Positions 1-7,932 of a DNA stretch of 28,844 bases are shown here, piece after piece. Position numbers and translations under genes: made by a program. The DNA is taken from NCBI GenBank assembly GCA_021780095.1, contig JAJXZK010000177.1, positions 1 through 28,844 of the forward strand, written 5' to 3'. Below the pieces are notes generated by a model that had not been told where the DNA came from, searched no databases, and saw only the letters and a list, made by a program, of their open reading frames with translations. The number at the start of each line of letters is the position of its first letter. Within the stretch, counting starts at the first letter, position 1. The DNA comes from Acidobacteriota bacterium (GTDB taxonomy: Bacteria; Acidobacteriota; Terriglobia; Terriglobales; Acidobacteriaceae).

Positions 1-1
1 G

Positions 2-1087
2 GAGTGGGTTTCGACGCTGCTGCAGCGCCTGGGCATGGAAGAAGGCGTTCCCATTGAGTCGAAGTTGATCACGCGGCGGATCGAGGCGGCGCAAAAGGCG
101 GTCGAAGGACAGAACTTCGAGTCGCGCAAACACGTGCTGGAATACGACGATGTGATGAACAAGCAGCGCGAGGCGGTGTATGGAACCCGTCGGCAACTGC
201 TGGAAGGTATCGATCAGAAAGAACTGATCACGGACGATTATGTTTCGAATATTCTGAGCAGCATTCTCGACACACATGCTCCGGACAAGCTGCATCCCGA
301 TCAGTGGGACACGAAGGCGCTGCAGGATGCGGTGGTGATGCAGTTTGGCATGGACATCTCGGATGAAGGTATTGCGGTACGCGAACTGAACCGGCACGAA
401 TTGGGCGAAGCGCTGTTCACGCATTTGAAAGAACGGTACGACGCGAAGGAGCAGATCATCGGAGCGCAAGCCATGCGCTACCACGAACGCATGATCATGC
501 TGAGTGTGCTGGATGGCCTGTGGAAAGACCATCTGCTGGCGATGGACCAATTGAAGGAAGGCATTGGATTGCGCGGCTACGGCCAGCAGGACCCGCTGAT
601 TTCATACAAGCGGGAATCCTTCGAAGCGTTCGAAGCCATGATGAACCGTTTCCAGGAAGACACTGTACGCTTCCTGTTCCGAATGCAGATCATGGGGCCG
701 GACGGGAAGGAAATCTCCATCCCGGCGCGGGTTCATCCGCAGTCGGTTGTGTTCAGCGGAGGTTCTTCAAATGCAACTGAGCCGGGACCGGCAGCGCTGC
801 CCGGCGGTGTGGGCGGAAGCCATGGTGCTGGACTGAACGGCGGATCGTCAAATGGAGTTGCGTCGTCGATTCCGGTTCCCACGCGTGCGCCTTCGACCAC
901 CATCGATTCACTGGAAGAGGAATTTCAGCGGCGCAAGAAGCGTGAGTTGCAGCAGGCACGCATGGCCGGGGCCGGCGAGGCGACGGAAACCGCGCAGCGG
1001 CGCACTGGAGAAAAAGTCGGGCGCAACGATCCTTGTCCTTGTGGGTCCGGGAAGAAATTCAAAAAATGCCATGGTGTGGATGCCTAG
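2..1087 (+). CDS. secA: Protein translocase ATPase SecA, C-terminal part
   Basis: This is the 3' end of secA, the ATPase motor that drives preproteins through the SecYEG channel. The frame is open from base 2, so the gene starts outside the window and about 361 residues remain. The stretch covers the end of the second nucleotide-binding domain ([19 protein letters not shown]), the helical scaffold and wing region ([37 protein letters not shown]), then a Gly/Ser-rich linker and the terminal SEC-C zinc motif [14 protein letters not shown], which in this family binds zinc and contacts SecB or ribosomes. The linker is long and low in complexity. The reading frame is intact to its TAG stop. The downstream gene is on the opposite strand, so secA ends its transcription unit here. 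Confidence 0.97.
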   Translation, partial: EWVSTLLQRLGMEEGVPIESKLITRRIEAAQKAVEGQNFESRKHVLEYDDVMNKQREAVYGTRRQLLEGIDQKELITDDYVSNILSSILDTHAPDKLHPDQWDTKALQDAVVMQFGMDISDEGIAVRELNRHELGEALFTHLKERYDAKEQIIGAQAMRYHERMIMLSVLDGLWKDHLLAMDQLKEGIGLRGYGQQDPLISYKRESFEAFEAMMNRFQEDTVRFLFRMQIMGPDGKEISIPARVHPQSVVFSGGSSNATEPGPAALPGGVGGSHGAGLNGGSSNGVASSIPVPTRAPSTTIDSLEEEFQRRKKRELQQARMAGAGEATETAQRRTGEKVGRNDPCPCGSGKKFKKCHGVDA

Positions 1088-1093
1088 GGCGAG

Positions 1094-1160
1094 GCACTTA
1101 GGGGCTGAAGCCCATCTGTTTGGCGCCCTTGGCCCCGATGGAAGACCAAAGGATGAGGGT
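1094..1160. repeat. Possible degenerate intergenic hairpin element
   Basis: This non-coding stretch lies between the convergent secA and zinc-ribbon genes. It contains GGGCTGAAGCCC (a GGGC/GCCC stem with a TGAA loop) followed by GGCGCCCTTGGCCCC. The look is that of a decayed dispersed hairpin repeat, and it could serve as a weak bidirectional terminator. There is no T-tract. The repeat assignment rests on its appearance only. Confidence 0.25.
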
Positions 1161-1225
1161 ACCCAGATTTTGTTTGTGGCTGGCCTGAAGATACATTCAG
1201 GAAGTTCGATGTTTGCGTCGATCGA

Positions 1226-1909
1226 TCAGGAAATTGCTTTGCTGCCGCGCGAGGAGCGGTAAATCTGCGCTCCTAGAATGCCCCCGGCAATCGCGAACAA
1301 GACAATCAGCACAGACAAGAAGGCCATGGTCAGCAGGATTAAGCCTATGCGACCTTCGGCGGACAGCCAGAAATTTGAAAAGGACGCGACAGGGGCCTGC
1401 GGGTCCATGTTGGCTGCGCGGGCTGCTGCCTGCTTCACAACGGAGGTCAACTGGGTGTCAATCAAGTTGCCCTGGTGCAAGCCATAACGCTGGATGACCA
1501 ATAATACGGAGTTGGCGGCAAAGGCTACCGTGGCCGCAATCAGGCCCAGCAGTCCACCGACGCGAGCGCCTACGCGGGGGCCCAGCAGTGTGAGAGGGCG
1601 ACGTCGATGATAGATGCCGATGGCCACCACCGCACCAGCAGCCACCCAGAGGACACTTCCCACGGCCAGTAATGCCGACAGGATTCCAACTGCGGTACCG
1701 ATCAGGGCGGCAATTCGTATCGCCATTTTCCAGGAAAGAGAAGCGCTCGATCCGGCGGCGCCGGCCTGAAGATTCACGGTGACTCCCGGCATCGTCTGGA
1801 GGGCTTCGCTCTCATCTGCGACATAGCGAATCTGGGGCGCACCACACGTCTGGCAATAATAGTCTTCCGGTTCGAGGGTGGCGCTGCAGCGGTTGCAAAC
1901 CAAGTCCAT
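1226..1909 (-). CDS. Zinc-ribbon membrane protein, function unknown
   Basis: A 227-residue protein. Residues 5-22 form a zinc ribbon with two CxxC pairs (C5/C8 and C19/C22), the rubredoxin-like knuckle seen in many bacterial zinc_ribbon_2 proteins. Four to five hydrophobic segments follow: roughly 62-80, 83-100, 115-137 and 190-218, with a short basic loop (YHRRRP) between the second and third. A cytoplasmic zinc ribbon on a multi-pass membrane protein is therefore likely. I do not recognise a specific family. No strong ribosome-binding site precedes the ATG. It ends facing secA and lies 56 bases downstream of the lipoprotein gene on the same strand, so the two may be co-transcribed. Confidence 0.8.
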   Translation of the reverse strand: MDLVCNRCSATLEPEDYYCQTCGAPQIRYVADESEALQTMPGVTVNLQAGAAGSSASLSWKMAIRIAALIGTAVGILSALLAVGSVLWVAAGAVVAIGIYHRRRPLTLLGPRVGARVGGLLGLIAATVAFAANSVLLVIQRYGLHQGNLIDTQLTSVVKQAAARAANMDPQAPVASFSNFWLSAEGRIGLILLTMAFLSVLIVLFAIAGGILGAQIYRSSRGSKAIS

Positions 1910-1965
1910 ATGTTGAAGCTAAACTACCATCGCATCCGCTGCAATCGACACGGGGGGGAGCTGCG

Positions 1966-2661
1966 CTAATCGGTTTGACCTTTATGGGGCAGCTGGACAG
2001 AGACGATTGAGAACTTTGTGCCGTCCGAAATCGGAGTGAACTCAATGATGTGCTGATTGTCAGGAGAGCCTGCGAGCAGCTTAATGTCGCCCGTGATTTT
2101 TGGAGTACCGAGGTTGACGTGATTTTTTGAGGAGCCGGTGTCCATGCTGACGTCGTATTCGTGATCGTTGGCGCAGGTAAGTCCCTGGCTCGTTGCGACA
2201 GGTTGTCCCATGGGCTTCTTGTCTTTGCAGGTGAGGACATCGCCGTAGGAGGCCATGGCCTTCTTGTAAAACGCGACCACCTTAAACTCGGGATCGTTGC
2301 TCTGATACTCCGCCGCTTTGACATGCAATTGCCACTTGCCAAAACTCATATGGATATCCGCGGCACCGGAGTCCTTACCATGGTCGCCCGTCGCGACGGC
2401 ACCGGGGTAGATGGGCAGGCCCACATCGACTGCAGCGGCGGAGTTGGTGCGAACGTCGAGACCGCCGATGGGTGTGTGCAGATGGACATTTTCGGCGTCG
2501 CCATTCTTGTGCTCGTTGACGGAGCAGCCGGATAGGGCGAAAAGCAAAAATCCAACGGAGAGCGCAGCGATTGAGAAGTGACGCCACACACGCTTTGTTG
2601 CGATGCGGAGGTATTCCCGACAAGCAGGCGGGTTACAGTTCTCGAGGTTTTTTACAGCCAT
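1966..2661 (-). CDS. Predicted lipoprotein, function unknown
   Basis: A 231-residue protein starting at the ATG at 2661, chosen because GGAGG lies 8 bases upstream; a longer in-frame version lacks this. A basic N-terminal region is followed by a hydrophobic segment ending in the lipobox LSGC, with the lipidated cysteine at about residue 46. The n-region is unusually long; a GTG at residue 25 would give a more typical signal but has no clear ribosome-binding site. The mature part has the motifs GLDVRTN and LPIYPGA, then a soluble domain of mixed strands and helices with two further cysteines (LTCKDKKP, LTCAND). I recall similar lipoproteins in acidobacteria but cannot give a function. Confidence 0.82.
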   Translation of the reverse strand: MAVKNLENCNPPACREYLRIATKRVWRHFSIAALSVGFLLFALSGCSVNEHKNGDAENVHLHTPIGGLDVRTNSAAAVDVGLPIYPGAVATGDHGKDSGAADIHMSFGKWQLHVKAAEYQSNDPEFKVVAFYKKAMASYGDVLTCKDKKPMGQPVATSQGLTCANDHEYDVSMDTGSSKNHVNLGTPKITGDIKLLAGSPDNQHIIEFTPISDGTKFSIVSVQLPHKGQTD

Positions 2662-2764
2662 GCAAAGGCCCTCCAGCAGTGAAATGAATGCACGCTGTGA
2701 TCTAAAGATACGCTGCGGGATTCCGAGAAGTTCATCTGGAGAGGGGTGAAGGCGCATTTTTCTG

Positions 2765-2794
2765 TTGACATTGTTGCGCTCCTCCCACTATATA
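2765..2794 (+). promoter_or_regulatory. Strong sigma-70 type promoter for the RNA at 2799
   Basis: A perfect -35 box TTGACA (2765-2770) is followed after 18 bases by TATATA (2789-2794), which predicts a transcription start near 2799-2801. The -10 box sits inside the perfect 18-base palindrome CCCACTATATATAGTGGG (2784-2801), which could be an operator or could simply expose AT-rich DNA. No reading frame starts within 200 bases downstream before the terminator, so the promoter appears to serve an RNA gene. Confidence 0.7.
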
Positions 2795-2798
2795 TAGT

Positions 2799-2959
2799 GG
2801 GACGCCACTTATAAGCGCAACTCTTAGGGCTCGTAAGACAAACAGCTTTTCGGGAGAAGAAGCTGCCGGAGGCAAAATGCTCCGAGCTGTGCAGCGAAGT
2901 GGCGACCTTCTGCAACACACCAGGCAACGGCCTTGCAATTTTTGCGAGGCCGTTTTTTT
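2799..2959 (+). ncRNA. Structured non-coding RNA, 6S-like (candidate)
   Basis: About 160 bases between a consensus promoter and a strong terminator, with no credible reading frame. Complementary segments suggest a long rod. CGCCACT (2803-2809) pairs with AGTGGCG (2898-2904), extended outward by GGG/CCT across an A-A mismatch at the predicted 5' end. GCTCG (2829-2833) can pair with CGAGC (2883-2887), leaving an asymmetric central bubble whose 3' side can form a small GCTG/CAGC hairpin. The apex holds hairpins CAGCTT/AAGCTG (2843-2865) and CGGAG/CTCCG (2867-2884); the latter competes with the 2883 pairing. A closing stem at the 5' end plus a central bubble is the layout of 6S RNA, which sequesters RNA polymerase. 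I have no sequence match, so the 6S call is an inference. A regulatory leader of the 3145 gene is less likely because of the terminator and the 190-base gap. Confidence 0.55.
2927..2959 (+). terminator. Intrinsic terminator of the RNA at 2799
   Basis: ACGGCCTTGCAA (2927-2938) pairs with TTGCGAGGCCGT (2942-2953) through 12 pairs including one G-T wobble, with a three-base loop. The stem runs straight into a seven-T tract (2953-2959). This is one of the strongest intrinsic terminators in the window and it follows no protein gene, so it is good evidence for a transcription unit here. Confidence 0.85.
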
Positions 2960-3030
2960 CTACGCCTTGAAGTGGGAGGGTTGGTGCGTAGGATAGCGTT
3001 TCACTGGGAATTTCGGAGGATCGGGGTGCG

Positions 3031-3126
3031 ATGGCGGGGCGGAGGAGTTTTCATCCGGTGAAAAAGAGGATTGGGTTGGGGGATCATTTCGCGACCGGCA
3101 ATTCGTCCAATCATAGTTCAAATTGA
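3031..3126 (+). CDS. Possible 31-residue leader peptide upstream of the FecR gene
   Basis: A short frame of 31 codons, ATG to TGA, with GGAGG at 3015-3019 upstream (11-base spacer, rather long). It ends 18 bases before the GTG start of the FecR/DUF6600 gene. The peptide is basic in its first half and Ser/Asn-rich at the end (GNSSNHSSN), without a membrane segment. It may be chance in a G-rich stretch; position and ribosome-binding site are the only support. Confidence 0.15.
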   Translation: MAGRRSFHPVKKRIGLGDHFATGNSSNHSSN

Positions 3127-3144
3127 AATCTGGAGGCAGTTGAG

Positions 3145-4833
3145 GTGAGGAACCGTCCGCGTGCGTTCTTTCGTCGATGTTCGTCGAGCGTGGCGATGGC
3201 GCTGCTGCTGGGATCGGCTCCCGCATGGGCCGCTGCGGGGGATCCACCGGTGCGGGTGGCGCGGCTAGCGCATTTGACAGCCCACGTCTCGCTGGAGCCA
3301 GCGGGAACCAACCAATGGACACATGCGGCACCGAATCGTCCTTTGACCACGGGAGATCGTTTGTATGTGAATCACGAGGGCCACGCGGAGTTGCAGATGG
3401 GCGAGCTTGCGGTGCGGGCCTGGAGATTTACGGATGTGAGCATCGTGAGCCTCGCGAATGGCGGAACGCAACTGGCGGTGGCGCAGGGAAGTTTGCATGT
3501 GCGGACGTTCGGCTTACGCGCGGACACGCCGGTTGAAGTGGATACGCCGAATGGCGCGATCACGGTGACCCAGCCGGGCGATTTTCGACTGGACGTGTAT
3601 ACCAACGGCGGCGGCACGCTCGTGACCGTGGATGCCGGCGCGGTGCAGATCGGCGGCCCGGGGGTGGCAAAGATTCTGGGCGCGGGTGAGAGCGTACACC
3701 TGGTGGGAAGCAATCCGATTCACGTGCTTGTGCAGCGCATGCCAGGAAAAGATCCGTTCGACATCTGGAGCCTGCAGCGCGACCGTGCATTCTTGAGCTC
3801 AGAAGCGCGGCGATATGTGAATCCGGACATGGTCGGATCAGAGGACCTGGATGCATACGGGAAATGGTCGGACACGCTGGATTATGGTCCGGTGTGGTAT
3901 CCGTCGAATCTTCCGGCAGGTTGGTCGCCGTATTCGAATGGGCGCTGGGCGTGGGTCGGACCGTGGGGATGGACCTGGGTGGATGCGGATGCATGGGGAT
4001 TCGCGCCATTCCATTACGGGCGATGGACGCACCTGGGGTCGCGGTGGGGTTGGATTCCAGGGCCGTCAAGAGTCGCTCCGGTATATGCGCCAGCGATGGT
4101 TGCGTTCGTGGGTGGCGTGAGCTTATCCGGAGAAGGAGGCAAGCCGCTGGCTGGGTGGCTTCCGCTGGGAGCGGGAGAGCCCTTCTATCCAGCGTATGCG
4201 TGCAGCCGTGCTTGCTTTGCTGCAGTGAACCTGACGAATGTAAGCGATGCGCGTTCAAAACTGCATCGCGCAAGTGCGTCCAATTATTTTGCCTACTACC
4301 ATACGCTCGCCGGATTTCGCTCCATTCGCTACGCGCATCAGAAGACGGCGACGATTGCGGTTCCGTCGGATCTATTTGCGGCTGGAGGAGCGGTGACACC
4401 CGGGACGGTGACGCATCCCGATGCGCTGCAATGGAGGTCTGCGCGGATCCTGTCGCATCCGCTGGTGGCACCGACGATACAGAGCGTTGTTCCGCAGCCG
4501 GTGAGTTCCGTGCCTGTTCCTGCGGAGAGGACGCCTGTGATTGTGGCGCTCAATTCTGGAACGGCGACGGCACCGCAGAGCGGGGTGGGGGCATCCGCGG
4601 CGCAGCCTAGAGGAGGGTTTTGGTTGATCGCCCGGACGCGGCCTCCCGCGGCCGGCCCGACGCTGGAACAACAGTTGCCGGCGCTGCGGAAGAATGCCGG
4701 ACGCCCGCTCGATCCGGGTCAGTTGAAAAACCTGTCGGCGGGGGCTGTGGCGGGGCCTGTTACGGTGGGGGAGTTTCCGCCGGAGAGCACGGGATCGACG
4801 CACCCAACCAGTCGACGTGCGGGAGTGAAATAA
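3145..4833 (+). CDS. Secreted FecR-domain / DUF6600 protein
   Basis: A 562-residue protein starting at GTG 3145, chosen because TGGAGG lies 8 bases upstream and a typical signal peptide follows directly (basic start, hydrophobic MALLLGSAPAWA, cleavage near residue 30). Residues about 40-200 resemble a FecR-type beta domain (LTTGDRLYVNHEGHAELQMG, VEVDTPNGAITVTQPGDFRL). Residues about 245-330 carry the aromatic repeats of DUF6600: YGPVWYP, W-PYSNGRWAWVGPWGWTWV, WGFAPFHYGRW and GWIPGP. The C-terminal 150 residues are Pro/Ala-rich and probably disordered. Such proteins are widespread in acidobacteria and are not tied to a sigma/anti-sigma pair; here too no sigma factor is adjacent, so the FecR name should not be read as a transcription role. 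Function in the periplasm or at the surface is unknown. Confidence 0.88.
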   Translation: MRNRPRAFFRRCSSSVAMALLLGSAPAWAAAGDPPVRVARLAHLTAHVSLEPAGTNQWTHAAPNRPLTTGDRLYVNHEGHAELQMGELAVRAWRFTDVSIVSLANGGTQLAVAQGSLHVRTFGLRADTPVEVDTPNGAITVTQPGDFRLDVYTNGGGTLVTVDAGAVQIGGPGVAKILGAGESVHLVGSNPIHVLVQRMPGKDPFDIWSLQRDRAFLSSEARRYVNPDMVGSEDLDAYGKWSDTLDYGPVWYPSNLPAGWSPYSNGRWAWVGPWGWTWVDADAWGFAPFHYGRWTHLGSRWGWIPGPSRVAPVYAPAMVAFVGGVSLSGEGGKPLAGWLPLGAGEPFYPAYACSRACFAAVNLTNVSDARSKLHRASASNYFAYYHTLAGFRSIRYAHQKTATIAVPSDLFAAGGAVTPGTVTHPDALQWRSARILSHPLVAPTIQSVVPQPVSSVPVPAERTPVIVALNSGTATAPQSGVGASAAQPRGGFWLIARTRPPAAGPTLEQQLPALRKNAGRPLDPGQLKNLSAGAVAGPVTVGEFPPESTGSTHPTSRRAGVK

Positions 4834-5105
4834 AGCCGAGCGATCGATGGGGCTCGGACGATGAAATCGAGAGTGAGATTTTCATTTCCGATTTTTTGGT
4901 GGAGGAAGAAAAAATAGGTGCTGCGCAATTGGCCGGTGACAACTTATACTTTGGATAAGGTCGCAGATTGTGACCATCGATAGGCGCAGGGTTTGAAGCG
5001 ACTCGAGATGACGTGCGGCGCAGCCAGCACAAAGAGAATGAAGTCTGTTCTCGCTTCAACGGTGAAATGTTTGATGCATCTCTGCCTGGGGAATTGGGGA
5101 GTCTG

Positions 5106-5705
5106 ATGGCACAACCGCAACCCGCCCGACGCAAGATGCAATCCGTGAAGACGCCTGTCTCCATCCCAGACAAACTGTATTTTCGAATAGGGGACGTTGC
5201 ACGCCTGTGCAGCCTGCCCACGTATGTGCTGCGTTTTTGGGAGACCGAATTCCCGCAGCTGAAACCGCATAAAGGCGGCAGCGGCCAGCGGCTTTATCGA
5301 AAGCGCGATGTCGAAATTGTTCTCGAGATCAAGCGATTGCTGTACGACGAAGGATTCACGATTGCCGGAGCGCGTAAAACTCTGGCGGAGAAGCGCACTG
5401 CATTGGTGGCCGTCGATTCGCAATCTGCAACGGCGCCGCACCCAATGCGACGCAAGACAGATTTCATCACTGCACCGAGCCCGGCAAAGGCTGGCCGCGG
5501 CGCAGGAATTTCGGCTGTGGGATCGAAGAGTGCAGCCGTGAGTCCAAAGTTCAATGAGCTACGCAAAGAGATGCGTGCCCTGCTCTCGATGCTCGGATCG
5601 GACGCGAGCCACAAGGCCGCCGCGAGCCACGCTGCGGTTGCTTCTGTGCCCGTCGCACGCAAGAAAAAGGGCCGCGAGGTCGCGGACGCGCCGACACTGT
5701 TCTAG
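5106..5705 (+). CDS. MerR-family transcriptional regulator
   Basis: A 199-residue protein starting at ATG 5106, preceded by a GGGGAG ribosome-binding site; upstream in-frame starts at 5013 and 5067 lack one. The winged helix-turn-helix of MerR regulators occupies about residues 20-90: [22 protein letters not shown], then the wing [23 protein letters not shown] and [12 protein letters not shown]. The rest is Ala/Lys-rich and low in complexity, with no cysteine or effector-binding domain typical of metal or drug sensors. A short coiled segment ([14 protein letters not shown]) may serve dimerisation. The target genes are not evident. A TATACT box at about 4945-4950, just ahead of the gene, could be its -10 element. 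Confidence 0.9.
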   Translation: MAQPQPARRKMQSVKTPVSIPDKLYFRIGDVARLCSLPTYVLRFWETEFPQLKPHKGGSGQRLYRKRDVEIVLEIKRLLYDEGFTIAGARKTLAEKRTALVAVDSQSATAPHPMRRKTDFITAPSPAKAGRGAGISAVGSKSAAVSPKFNELRKEMRALLSMLGSDASHKAAASHAAVASVPVARKKKGREVADAPTLF

Positions 5706-5743
5706 TGCATTGTCAATGTTACTGTAATTCGGGCTTCGTTCTA

Positions 5744-5776
5744 TCCCACCCTAGCTACGCTAGGATGGGGCACCCA
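5744..5776. repeat. REP-like intergenic hairpin, copy 1
   Basis: The element runs from TCCCA to TGGGGCACCCA. CCCA pairs with TGGG and CCTAGC with GCTAGG around a TAC loop, with one C-A mismatch between them. The outer bases and the GCACCCA tail are identical to those at 14404-14437, while the inner stem differs but stays self-complementary. Conserved ends with a compensated stem are typical of REP elements moved by RAYT transposases. Here it lies downstream of the MerR gene. Confidence 0.6.
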
Positions 5777-5881
5777 TAACATCACGCTATCCGTGAAAGC
5801 ATCGTCGGCGATTCATGGCGACCGTGATACTTTGAATCGCTTTGCTCTAGAGGGTTAGAAAGTTGACGGCATGATTCAGCC

Positions 5882-5909
5882 AAAAAAAGGGCCCCTCGTG
5901 TGAGGGGCC
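5882..5909 (-). terminator. Intrinsic terminator of the OmpA-like gene
   Basis: GGCCCCTC (5890-5897) and GAGGGGCC (5902-5909) form a perfect 8-pair stem with a four-base loop. On the minus strand the stem is followed by G and then seven T residues (bases 5882-5888 of the plus strand are A). It sits 52 bases past the stop of the OmpA-like gene, so it ends that transcript. Confidence 0.85.
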
Positions 5910-5960
5910 AATCTGCCTTGGTTCTCTCTTGTGTGAGAGCTTTTGAGTCAACCTTGTTTT

Positions 5961-6899
5961 TTATTCTGTCGAGCTTGGCTGCGACGCAGTCCCATTCGAG
6001 GAGGACTGCGCGGTACCGGACTGCGCCGCGCCGGTTGTTGAGGCACCAAGGTTCGACGCACTCAAGGTTGACAAACTGTTATGCATCAGTGTGACTTCCA
6101 CGACGCTGCCTCGGTGGGTTTTGCTGGAATCGCTCACGGTGAGGGGAGCGTTGCCTAACCCAATCTGGCGAATCTTGTAGAGCGGGACGTGACGGTCTGT
6201 GACGAGGTAACGTGTCACGGCCGCGGCCATATTGTGGGAGGCGGTAATGCCTGCCTGACCACGAAGCGTTGAATACCCTTGGACGTCGATCAGAGCTCCG
6301 CGCTGCCCCTGAAGCTGGCTGACGAGTTGATCCAGCGCATCTTTGGAGTTCTGGCCGAGCGGACTGTGACTGTTGCGGAAACGAATCTCCACACTGGTGA
6401 CGGTCTGATATTGATCCAGATTGCTGACAGCGGTTCCGATGGCAGCGGTCTGCGTGCTGGCCTGCTGCGCCGTTTGCTGTGCCTGGTTGGCGGTGTTGCC
6501 GGCCACGGTGGCGTGCTGATCGGCGGTATTCGCCGTGTCTTGAGCCTTGCTGATGCCAGCCTGAGCACGGGCGTCAACATCCTTGATGTCGCGTGCGTTT
6601 GCGGCGGAAACCTGATCCAGCTCGTTCAACCGGTCTTTTACCGGGTTCAGCTGTCGACCCACCCACTTTTTGCGGGCCATCGGGTTCAGGTGCCCCCAGA
6701 AGCCCTCGTGGGATTGCATCTCCAGCGGCGGCTGACCCGTGCCAGTCATCGCAGCGTTGCCGGACGTCGAAGCAGCGGTCGAGGTACCGGTTTGCACCTG
6801 GGCGTTAGATGCTGACTGTGCCATAAGCGGGAGCGCGGTACTGGCGGCGAGTACTACCGTTGCAATTCTGAGCAAACTTTTTGAATTGGACGCTTTCAT
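5961..6899 (-). CDS. OmpA-family outer-membrane protein
   Basis: A 312-residue exported protein. The start at 6899 is preferred over an upstream GTG at 6932 because a normal signal peptide follows it (MKASNSK, hydrophobic core, cleavage after ALPLMAQ near residue 28). Residues about 65-85 hold GFWGHLNPMARKKWVGRQLNP. Next is an Ala/Gln-rich heptad-like segment (about 85-155), probably a coiled coil similar to Lpp-type spacers. The C-terminal OmpA-like peptidoglycan-binding domain is at about 165-285 (LDQLVSQLQGQRGALIDVQG, MAAAVTRYLVTDRHVPLYKI, RGSVVEVTLM), although the usual NR--R motif is weak. It probably anchors the outer membrane to the cell wall. A sigma-54 promoter upstream and a terminator downstream indicate a single-gene unit. 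Confidence 0.88.
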   Translation of the reverse strand: MKASNSKSLLRIATVVLAASTALPLMAQSASNAQVQTGTSTAASTSGNAAMTGTGQPPLEMQSHEGFWGHLNPMARKKWVGRQLNPVKDRLNELDQVSAANARDIKDVDARAQAGISKAQDTANTADQHATVAGNTANQAQQTAQQASTQTAAIGTAVSNLDQYQTVTSVEIRFRNSHSPLGQNSKDALDQLVSQLQGQRGALIDVQGYSTLRGQAGITASHNMAAAVTRYLVTDRHVPLYKIRQIGLGNAPLTVSDSSKTHRGSVVEVTLMHNSLSTLSASNLGASTTGAAQSGTAQSSSNGTASQPSSTE

Positions 6900-6952
6900 C
6901 ACTTTTCCATAACCGTGCCGTGCTACTGGCACTTGGTAATGCCATTCCTAAT

Positions 6953-6968
6953 TGCAAGCGCGGTGCCA
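6953..6968 (-). promoter_or_regulatory. Sigma-54 (RpoN) promoter of the OmpA-like gene
   Basis: On the minus strand the sequence reads TGGCACCGCGCTTGCA. This matches the -24/-12 consensus TGGCAC-N5-TTGCA, with GG and GC separated by exactly 10 bases. The predicted transcription start is near 6942, giving a leader of about 43 bases before the ATG at 6899. Sigma-54 promoters need an enhancer-binding protein; no clear binding-site pair was recognised in 6970-7165, and no such activator is encoded in the window. Confidence 0.7.
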
Positions 6969-7165
6969 AAGAGGAGGTGGGGCAAAACGGCCTTGAAAAT
7001 CTGGTCAAATGATTGATTCTAAGGAGGAGAAGAGGAGTGTCAGGGAAGTTAGAGGAAATCCATCGATGAGAGGGTGGCGGGAATCGCGTAAAACCTGCTC
7101 GTGACTCGGCAAAAAGTACCTCGTAAGGCCGCCAATGAGGGCCGCTCGTACGTGGTCCGGACGAC

Positions 7166-7738
7166 TTATGGCCGGGTGCTGACGTCGGCGATGCGAAGCT
7201 GAGGTGCTGCCTGATTCCACATGGGGGAGACGTTGTCGAAGACTAAGCGAAAGTCCTGACTTTTGCCTGGGGCTAAGGGAGCGGCGCTGATGGGCTGCGT
7301 ATCCACATAGGGATCGCGAGAACGGACGAGACTAACGGGCGCCTGCAATATCTGAGGGGCGTCACCGGTTTCGTTGGGGAACGCGGCCTGAAGGGTCATG
7401 GAGATGATGGTGCGATTGCCCCGATTCTCGATGGTGCCGTCGATGTAGGTGAGTTGATCGCCGGCGAAATTGCTGGCCTGGCTGACTTGGACATTGCCTA
7501 GAACCACGTATTTTGCGTAGGGGTCGACGCGATTGCCGTTGGAGTTGGCGGCTGGCCGCCCCAGCCAAAACGCCAGGCCGATGCCACAGCAGATGACAAC
7601 CAGCGCGACAATCCACGGAATCCAGTTACGTTCGACCCCCTTCGCTTCACTATTGGTTGAGGGGCTTTCGGCAGCGAAAAGAATGGGCTCGCGATGCGGG
7701 GCAGGATTCTGAGATGGTCCCGATTCTGGGTCGTTCAT
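7166..7738 (-). CDS. Membrane-anchored DUF2393-like protein
   Basis: A 190-residue protein with a Pro/Ser-rich cytoplasmic N-terminus (1-38), a single transmembrane helix (WIPWIVALVVICCGIGLAFWL, about 39-59) and an exported domain of about 130 residues. That domain has the beta-sandwich pattern of FxLYD/DUF2393 proteins: YVVLGNVQVSQASNF, LTYIDGTIENRGNRTI, LQAAFPNE and PGKSQDFRLVFDNV. The role is unknown; relatives are common in acidobacteria. No strong ribosome-binding site precedes the ATG. It is 267 bases upstream of the OmpA-like gene on the same strand but separated by that gene's own promoter. Confidence 0.78.
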   Translation of the reverse strand: MNDPESGPSQNPAPHREPILFAAESPSTNSEAKGVERNWIPWIVALVVICCGIGLAFWLGRPAANSNGNRVDPYAKYVVLGNVQVSQASNFAGDQLTYIDGTIENRGNRTIISMTLQAAFPNETGDAPQILQAPVSLVRSRDPYVDTQPISAAPLAPGKSQDFRLVFDNVSPMWNQAAPQLRIADVSTRP

Positions 7739-7899
7739 GCGCCGATTGTAACTCGCCTGGAGGGTGGCGGAAATATTCCCGCAGCGGGCGTCAACAATGA
7801 AAAAACAGAAAATGGACTTAAGAACCGAATCCGTTTGGCCGAAACAGACGTCATAAGTACAGCACCAGAGTCGAGTGAATGAATGCGGCCCCGGCCGTG

Positions 7900-7916
7900 A
7901 CCGTCGTTTCGACGGT
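7900..7916 (+). promoter_or_regulatory. Hairpin just upstream of the 40-residue peptide
   Basis: ACCGTCG (7900-7906) and CGACGGT (7910-7916) form a perfect 7-pair stem with a TTT loop. It ends five bases before the GAGGAG ribosome-binding site of the 7933 frame. In RNA it would sit against the ribosome-binding site; as DNA it could be an operator. No T-tract follows, so it is not a terminator. Confidence 0.4.
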
Positions 7917-7932
7917 ACCAGAGGAGCGAACT

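Noticed and set aside
3560..4471. Antisense 303-codon frame in the FecR/DUF6600 gene
   Set aside because: Pro/Arg/Ser-rich shadow of the aromatic repeats; no domain or start signal.
4836..4897. Possible terminator after the FecR/DUF6600 gene
   Set aside because: CCGAGC/GCTCGG has no T-tract after it, and the second imperfect stem is seven or more bases away from the T run.
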